From assembly GCA_030530185.1 (NCBI GenBank), contig JAUMVL010000052.1, forward strand, positions 1 through 9,406: 9,406 nt of DNA, written 5' to 3'. This DNA is from Clostridia bacterium. GTDB lineage: Bacteria; Bacillota; Clostridia; Christensenellales; CAG-138. Positions 1 to 3,973 of the stretch are shown one piece after another. How positions within the stretch are numbered: the first letter of the stretch is position 1; the number at the start of each line of letters is the position of its first letter. The notes beneath the pieces are model-generated. The model saw nothing but the letters and a program-made list of their open reading frames with translations. It did not search any database and had not been told where the DNA came from. Made by a program: the position numbers and the translations under genes.

Positions 1-255
1 CCACGCGGGGGCGTGGATTGAAATCGTTTGAATTTAATAGGACATGCGTGAGTGAGCGTCGCCCCCCACGCGGGGGCGTGGATTGAAATCGTTGGGATTT
101 TAACATACCCTCCGTTCTCGATTGTCGCCCCCCACGCGGGGGCGTGGATTGAAATCCTGTGACGAGCAACCGACACTCGTTGCGGTCGGTCGCCCCCCAC
201 GCGGGGGCGTGGATTGAAATGTCGAACTCGCGACGGACACGCTGCACGGACGGAT

Positions 256-287
256 GTCGCCCCCCACGCGGGGTCGTGTTTTCATAT
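256..287 (+). repeat. Degenerate interior CRISPR repeat
   Basis: This unit sits in register between perfect repeats, 67 nt from each neighbouring repeat start. Its first 18 bases are perfect. Base 19 is G to T, and the last part reads TGTTTTCATAT instead of TGGATTGAAAT. The hairpin would survive with one mismatch, but the 3' sequence that becomes the crRNA handle is lost. A TTGAAAT string occurs 7 nt further on (288-294), so a 7-bp insertion with a 28-nt spacer is an alternative reading. The 32 + 35 nt reading fits the array spacing better. Confidence 0.8.
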
Positions 288-848
288 TTGAAATTTCATC
301 AGCTTCCTCCAGTCGAAAAATGGTCGCCCCCCACGCGGGGGCGTGGATTGAAATCATCTTCAACCCCCCGAAAATATGCCATTGTGTCGTCGCCCCCCAC
401 GCGGGGGCGTGGATTGAAATTATCTGCACATCGTGAGCGAGGGCATGGGTGACGGTCGCCCCCCACGCGGGGGCGTGGATTGAAATATGAGGTCTACTAA
501 ATTATAAACCGTGTGCGCTTGTCGCCCCCCACGCGGGGGCGTGGATTGAAATATTCTGACCCGCGATACCGTCACGGGTGCGTATCGTCGCCCCCCACGC
601 GGGGGCGTGGATTGAAATTAACCTCCTTGTTTTAAATAGCGTTTCGGGGGAGTCGCCCCCCACGCGGGGGCGTGGATTGAAATGACCAAACCAACACGGA
701 CAGGCTATACCTTCCAGTCGCCCCCCACGCGGGGGCGTGGATTGAAATTTGCGTTGTTTAACACTTGCGAATACTGTTTATCGTCGCCCCCCACGCGGGG
801 GCGTGGATTGAAATTTGATAACAATTCCGGTCGGGCGGTTCTCGATGC

Positions 849-878
849 GTCGCTCCCACGCGGGGTGTGGATTGAAAT
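849..878 (+). repeat. Terminal 30-nt variant CRISPR repeat
   Basis: The last repeat starts GTCGCTCCCACG and ends GTGTGGATTGAAAT, two bases shorter than the consensus, with changes in both stem arms. A six-pair stem around a CACGC loop is still possible if G-U pairs are allowed, and the 3' handle is intact. This is the usual state of a leader-distal repeat. No further repeat-like sequence is seen to its right, and positions 879-986 hold no gene that I can support. Confidence 0.85.
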
Positions 879-986
879 GGTTTATTAGAACAGAAAAACA
901 ACTTCCAGACCGGTAGTGATCCCACTCGATCAAGAATGGAACAGGCTGCCCATTTATATCATGATTGTGATGAAAGGAAACATTTG

Positions 987-1009
987 CTTGTAATATTGAT
1001 GTTGACAAG
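987..1009. promoter_or_regulatory. Upstream operator-like site over the -35 box
   Basis: This 23-bp site begins CTTGTAAT and ends TTGACAAG, with perfect 5-bp outer arms CTTGT/ACAAG. It has the same length and left half as the perfect palindrome at 1035-1057. Its right half contains the -35 hexamer at 1002-1007, so a bound protein would block RNA polymerase. It is read as a second, weaker binding site for the same regulator, probably the Rrf2 protein encoded at 1573-2022. That assignment is inferred. Confidence 0.55.
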
Positions 1010-1030
1010 TTAGAGATACTGTGATATGCT
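1002..1030 (+). promoter_or_regulatory. Strong sigma-A-type promoter of the Rrf2/macro/SirTM operon
   Basis: A consensus -35 TTGACA (1002-1007) is followed by a 17-bp spacer and the -10 TATGCT (1025-1030). The -10 box is preceded by TGA, an extended -10 element. Transcription would start near 1037, inside the palindrome at 1035-1057. It is the only good promoter seen ahead of the + strand genes. Confidence 0.85.
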
Positions 1031-1034
1031 TCTA

Positions 1035-1057
1035 CTTGTAATGATAAACATTACAAG
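1035..1057. promoter_or_regulatory. Perfect palindromic operator at the transcription start
   Basis: The 9-bp arms CTTGTAATG and CATTACAAG are exact inverted copies separated by ATAAA. The site begins five bases after the -10 box and covers the expected transcription start, the classic position for a repressor site. There is no T-run after it, so it is not a terminator. The dimeric Rrf2 regulator encoded downstream in the same operon is the likeliest binder (inference). Confidence 0.75.
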
Positions 1058-1063
1058 AATTCC

Positions 1064-1533
1064 GGGGAGGGCAGCATCATCGGGGAGAAGGACGTTCGCG
1101 TTTGTCTCGCCTGCGACGGCTGCAAGCGTCAGCACACCCCGAACTGTGTGCAAAAGGATGACTTCACTGCGCTGATCCCAAAGTTCGATGCATGCAACGC
1201 GATGCTGATTCTCGCACCCGTACACTGGGATCAGTTCCCCGCGCAGCGTAAGGCGTTTTGGATCGCACCTATTCGTTTATGGACTTCACCCAGCCTGATT
1301 TCTCGATGGCGGGTCGCAAGGACAAGAAGATCGGCGGTTATTTCTTCGCAGGATTCGGACCGGCCGATGTTTACACCCGGATGGTGGAAACCAACTTAAA
1401 GAGCTTTGCCACCGCCGGATTTACCGAAGCCAAGGCACACGTTGCCGGAGATGCCAATGTACCGGGCAGCATTCCGGAAAAGTCTGAGGAATTGAAGGCA
1501 GCCGACGAGATGGTGGAGTGGCTGCTTGCCTGA
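1064..1533 (+). pseudogene. Broken iron-sulfur flavoprotein / NAD(P)H-dependent FMN reductase
   Basis: Two overlapping frames together encode most of a flavodoxin-fold iron-sulfur flavoprotein. The first frame has the compact motif C-x2-C-x2-C-x7-C (codons 1103-1147), which holds a 4Fe-4S cluster in archaeal Isf proteins. It continues through QKDDFTALIPKFDACNAMLILAPVHW to AQRKAF near 1258. The rest (LDRTYSFMDFTQPDF to MVEWLLA, stop 1531-1533) lies in the -1 frame. A single T missing from the T-run at 1256-1259 explains the shift, and the upstream frame stops at 1397-1399. The front is also missing: family members have about 45-50 residues before the Cys motif, including the FMN-binding loop. 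Here a GGGGAGG ribosome site (1064-1070) is followed directly by codons just ahead of the Cys motif, with no start codon in range. A deletion plus a frameshift is the simplest reading. The only in-frame start is GTG 1148. A sequencing error could explain the frameshift but not the lost front. Confidence 0.8.
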
Positions 1534-1572
1534 CGGAAATCCAAAGTCGATTGCAGTGAGGAGGACGATGCA

Positions 1573-2022
1573 ATGCAGATAACAAGCAGATTTACGATCG
1601 CGGTGCATAGTATCACCGCAATCGACTATTTTCATAAGGATTTTCAGGTCACGAGCAACTTCCTTGCGAAAAGCGTAGGGGCGAATCCGGTGATCATCCG
1701 CAACGTCATGGGACAACTGAAGAATGCGGGAATCATCGCAATTACGCAGGGAAAGAGCGGGATCGAACTCCTCAAACCGATTGACAAGATCACGTTTTAT
1801 GATGTTTACAAGGCGGTGGATTGCCTGGATGAGGCGGGACTGTTTCATTTTCACGAGAATCCCAGTTTCGAGTGCCCGATCGGCAGGGTGATCCACAGCG
1901 CAATGGATGACAAGCTCCAAAGCGTGCAGGACGCGATGGAGCAGCGGCTTCGGGAAATCACCGTGGCGGATGTGATGAGGGACGCTGTGAAGGAGATGCA
2001 AAATGAACCGGACGCAAAGTGA
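1573..2022 (+). CDS. Rrf2-family transcriptional regulator (YwnA-like)
   Basis: The 149-aa product fits the Rrf2 family: an N-terminal winged helix-turn-helix (about residues 5-65, with the typical TSNFLAKSVGANPVIIRNVM recognition region at 27-46) and a dimerisation region containing ENPSFECPIGRVIH (95-108). Rrf2 proteins are dimeric DNA-binding sensors of redox state, NO, Fe-S status or small ligands. This one has only two cysteines (C84, C101), not the three-Cys cluster set of IscR or NsrR, so it resembles the cluster-free YwnA branch. C101 could still act as a redox switch. ATG 1573 is chosen because GAGGAGG (1558-1564) lies 8 nt upstream, and the earlier ATG at 1568 hits a stop after four codons. 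It lies 39 nt after the flavoprotein remnant and overlaps the macrodomain gene by 20 nt. It probably represses its own operon through the palindromes at 987-1057. Family call is firm; the ligand is unknown. Confidence 0.9.
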   Translation: MQITSRFTIAVHSITAIDYFHKDFQVTSNFLAKSVGANPVIIRNVMGQLKNAGIIAITQGKSGIELLKPIDKITFYDVYKAVDCLDEAGLFHFHENPSFECPIGRVIHSAMDDKLQSVQDAMEQRLREITVADVMRDAVKEMQNEPDAK

Positions 2023-2803
2023 ACGACTGGATTATCTGGTGGAAGCATTCAAAGCGGATTCGATTGTCTCTCAGGACCTTCCGACCCCGCCGGACACCGC
2101 GGGAAAGCGGCGGCTGCTTCGCTCGCTGATGAATGTCCGAATGCCGAAGAGCCTCCCGAATGCGGTGCTTGGGGTGCAGGACGAATATCTTAAGGAGCGC
2201 ATCCAAGAGAACGGGATCGTAACGCTCTCGGATATTCCGGTGATTCGTGACGGATTGTCCATCTGGCAGGGCGATATTACAAGGCTTGCCGTGGACGCGA
2301 TTGTGAATGCGGCGAATGCGCAAATGCTCGGTTGCTTTGTCCCGATGCACACCTGCATCGACAACTGCATTCATACCTTTGCGGGCGTGCAGCTGCGTGC
2401 GGAATGCGATCAAAAGATGAACCGGCTTCGGGAACAATTCGGTTCGGATTACGAGCAGCCGACCGCCGTTCCGATGCTGACGGACGCTTACAACCTTCCG
2501 GCAAAAAAGATCGTGCACATTGTCGGTCCGATCGTGTATGACAGGCTGACAAAGGCGTTGGAGAACGATCTTGCCGATTGCTATCGGAACACATTGGAGC
2601 TGTGCGCAGAGAACGGATTGCGCTCGGTGGCGTTCTGCTGCATCTCCACCGGGGTGTTTCACTTCCCGCCACAGCGAGCCGCCAAGATTGCGGTGGAAAC
2701 CGTTACCGCATGGCTGCGGGAGAACCAAGGGAAGATGGATAGAGTGATTTTTAACGTATTCAACGACAGGGATCGGAGTCTTTATGAGCAGCTTCTTTCT
2801 TAA
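2003..2803 (+). CDS. Zn-type macrodomain protein, probable protein-ADP-ribose hydrolase
   Basis: The 266-aa protein has an N-terminal helical extension (1-85) and a macrodomain. Visible motifs are QGDIT (89-93), VDAIVNAANAQMLGC (97-111) and STGVFHFPP (215-223), which form the ADP-ribose pocket, and the final strand VIFNVFNDRD (248-257). The stretch C111, H116, C118, then IDN and IH (to 124) is the signature of the zinc-containing macrodomains that pair with SirTM and remove mono-ADP-ribose from its targets. The length is typical for that group. It should be cytosolic, as no signal peptide or membrane segment is seen. ATG 2003 has AAGGAG (1990-1995) 7 nt upstream and overlaps the end of the Rrf2 gene by 20 nt; its own end overlaps the SirTM start by 20 nt, so translation is probably coupled. 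Which residues bind zinc is inferred from the motif. Confidence 0.93.
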   Translation: MNRTQSERLDYLVEAFKADSIVSQDLPTPPDTAGKRRLLRSLMNVRMPKSLPNAVLGVQDEYLKERIQENGIVTLSDIPVIRDGLSIWQGDITRLAVDAIVNAANAQMLGCFVPMHTCIDNCIHTFAGVQLRAECDQKMNRLREQFGSDYEQPTAVPMLTDAYNLPAKKIVHIVGPIVYDRLTKALENDLADCYRNTLELCAENGLRSVAFCCISTGVFHFPPQRAAKIAVETVTAWLRENQGKMDRVIFNVFNDRDRSLYEQLLS

Positions 2804-3791
2804 TCAGCCGAACGGCTATCTGGAAACGATTCAAAAAGGGATTCATGCGTTAAGAGGCTTTGAGCGCGCGATTTCGTACGGCACCGGCTCCCGCCGGGAG
2901 AACCTTGTAAGACTGCGAAAGGAACTGACCGAGGCGGACGCAGTCGTAATCGGCGCAGGCGCGGGACTTTCCACGTCTGCCGGGTTTGTCTATGACGGGG
3001 AGCGGTTTGAACGGTATTTCTTTGATTTTATCCGGAAGTACGGCTTTCGGGATATGTATTCCGGCGGATTCGGCCCCTTTGCGAGTGAAGAAGAGCGCTG
3101 GGCATACTGGGCGCGCTACATCTATATCAATCGCTACATGGACATTCCCAAACCGGTTTACAGTCAGCTTTTTGACCTTGTTCGGGAGAAGGATTACTTT
3201 GTAATCACGACCAACGTGGATCACTGCTTTCAAAGAGCCGGATTTGACAAAAAACGCCTGTTCTATACGCAAGGCGACTTTGGCCTGTTCCAGAGCGTTG
3301 ATCCCGGGAACGGCAAAACCTATGAGAATGAAGCATGGGTTTTGCAGGCGATGGAAGCGCAGGGCTTTGCAAAAGACGAGAACGGATTTTTCTGCGTTCC
3401 CGAGAATAAAACGCTGCGAATGGAGCTTCCGAAAGAACTGGTTCCCAAATGCCCCGACGACGGCAGCGATATGACGACGAACCTTCGCGCCGATGATTCC
3501 TTTGTGGAGGATGAAGGCTGGCACAGGGCGTCTGCCGCCTATTCCGAATATTTGCACAGCCATCAGAACCGTCACGTGCTGTATCTGGAAATCGGCGTCG
3601 GGATGAATACGCCGGTCATTATCAAGTACCCATTTTGGGCGCTGACCGCAGAAAATCCGAATGCGGTTTATGCCTGCCTGAATTTTCATGAGGCGTTCTG
3701 CCCGAAGCAGATCGAAAACCGGTCGATCTGCATCGACGGGGATACGGGCGAGGTGCTTGCAGCGCTCGCCGCCATGCAGAAGGAAGCATAA
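2784..3791 (+). CDS. Class M sirtuin (SirTM), NAD-dependent protein ADP-ribosyltransferase
   Basis: The 335-aa product has the sirtuin NAD-binding motif GAGAGLSTSAG (57-67), the SirTM-type stretch DMYSGGFGPF (90-99), TTNVDHCF (142-149) and YTQGD (161-165). The catalytic His-Gly of deacetylase sirtuins is replaced by Gln-Gly (Q163), a hallmark of class M, whose studied members transfer ADP-ribose to proteins instead of deacetylating them. LEIGVGMNTP (268-277) closes the Rossmann fold. The zinc module looks degraded: where I recall Cys residues in related SirTMs, this protein has S171, G175 and D226, leaving C223. ATG 2784 has GGAG (2775-2778) 5 nt upstream and overlaps the macrodomain gene by 20 nt. 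It is the last gene of the operon. The lipoyl-carrier (GcvH-L) and ligase (LplA2) genes that accompany SirTM in staphylococci and streptococci are not in this operon, so its substrate cannot be named. Confidence 0.93.
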   Translation: MSSFFLNQPNGYLETIQKGIHALRGFERAISYGTGSRRENLVRLRKELTEADAVVIGAGAGLSTSAGFVYDGERFERYFFDFIRKYGFRDMYSGGFGPFASEEERWAYWARYIYINRYMDIPKPVYSQLFDLVREKDYFVITTNVDHCFQRAGFDKKRLFYTQGDFGLFQSVDPGNGKTYENEAWVLQAMEAQGFAKDENGFFCVPENKTLRMELPKELVPKCPDDGSDMTTNLRADDSFVEDEGWHRASAAYSEYLHSHQNRHVLYLEIGVGMNTPVIIKYPFWALTAENPNAVYACLNFHEAFCPKQIENRSICIDGDTGEVLAALAAMQKEA

Positions 3792-3831
3792 AAACCGTTT
3801 TGCCACCGAACCGGACATTCTGACAGAAACC

Positions 3832-3862
3832 AAAACAGACGATTGTTTGATCGTCTGTTTTT
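3832..3862. terminator. Rho-independent terminator, probably bidirectional
   Basis: A perfect 12-bp stem, AAAACAGACGAT (3832-3843) against ATCGTCTGTTTT (3850-3861), encloses the loop TGTTTG and ends in a T5 run (3858-3862). It lies 40 nt after the SirTM stop. The A-run on the left side gives a U-run on the other strand, so it can also stop the convergent UvrA-like transcript. The remaining stretch to 3973 holds only a weak hairpin (GTCTCC 3944-3949 with GGAGAC 3958-3963) that has no T-run. Confidence 0.92.
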
Positions 3863-3973
3863 ATGATGGTGTGCACTATTCAAGCGAACCTGCAGTTATT
3901 TGGGTTTTATGGATTCCTCTGATTTGTCGGAAAGCCCGTATCGGTCTCCGCATTTTTGGAGACGATCCTCTTC

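Larger units (their letters stand above)
1..878 (+). CRISPR. CRISPR array, type I-C-like repeat, trailer end
   Basis: Fourteen repeat units are visible, starting at 1 (partial, 24 nt), 58, 124, 189, 256, 323, 389, 455, 521, 587, 652, 717, 783 and 849. Between them are 13 unique spacers of 33-35 nt. The 32-nt consensus begins GTCGCCCCCC and ends GTGGATTGAAAT. Eleven full units are identical; those at 256 and 849 are degenerate. Repeat bases 3-9 (CGCCCCC) pair with bases 15-21 (GGGGGCG) around a CACGC loop. Cutting after base 21 would leave an 11-nt 3' remnant (TGGATTGAAAT), which matches the known 5' handle of Cas5d-processed type I-C crRNAs. The ATTGAAAT end sets transcription left to right, so the leader and any cas genes lie left of the window. 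The degenerate last repeat agrees with 878 being the old, leader-distal end. The subtype is inferred from the repeat alone because no cas gene is visible. Confidence 0.97.

Noticed and set aside
100..1008. Open frames on both strands within the CRISPR array and just after it
   Set aside because: They translate the repeat itself (PPTRGRGLK, APHAGAWIE, NPRPRVGGD at regular intervals) and have no ribosome sites.
1252..1262. Programmed -1 frameshifting in the flavoprotein gene
   Set aside because: The zero-frame codons GCG TTT TGG do not form a proper slippery heptamer, and the gene also lacks its 5' part, so plain loss of one T is more likely.
1396..2001. 201-aa - strand frame opposite the Rrf2 gene
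   Set aside because: It is antisense to a recognisable Rrf2 protein and has no family resemblance of its own.
1958..2728. 256-aa - strand frame opposite the macrodomain gene
   Set aside because: The + strand has clear macrodomain motifs and ribosome sites; this frame is a by-product of GC-rich codon use.
2850..3833. 327-aa - strand frame opposite SirTM
   Set aside because: It is antisense to an intact sirtuin with all NAD motifs, and has low-complexity, unrecognisable content.
3942..3966. Separate terminator for the UvrA-like gene
   Set aside because: The 6-bp GTCTCC/GGAGAC hairpin has no T-run on the - strand; the 3832-3862 terminator serves both directions better.
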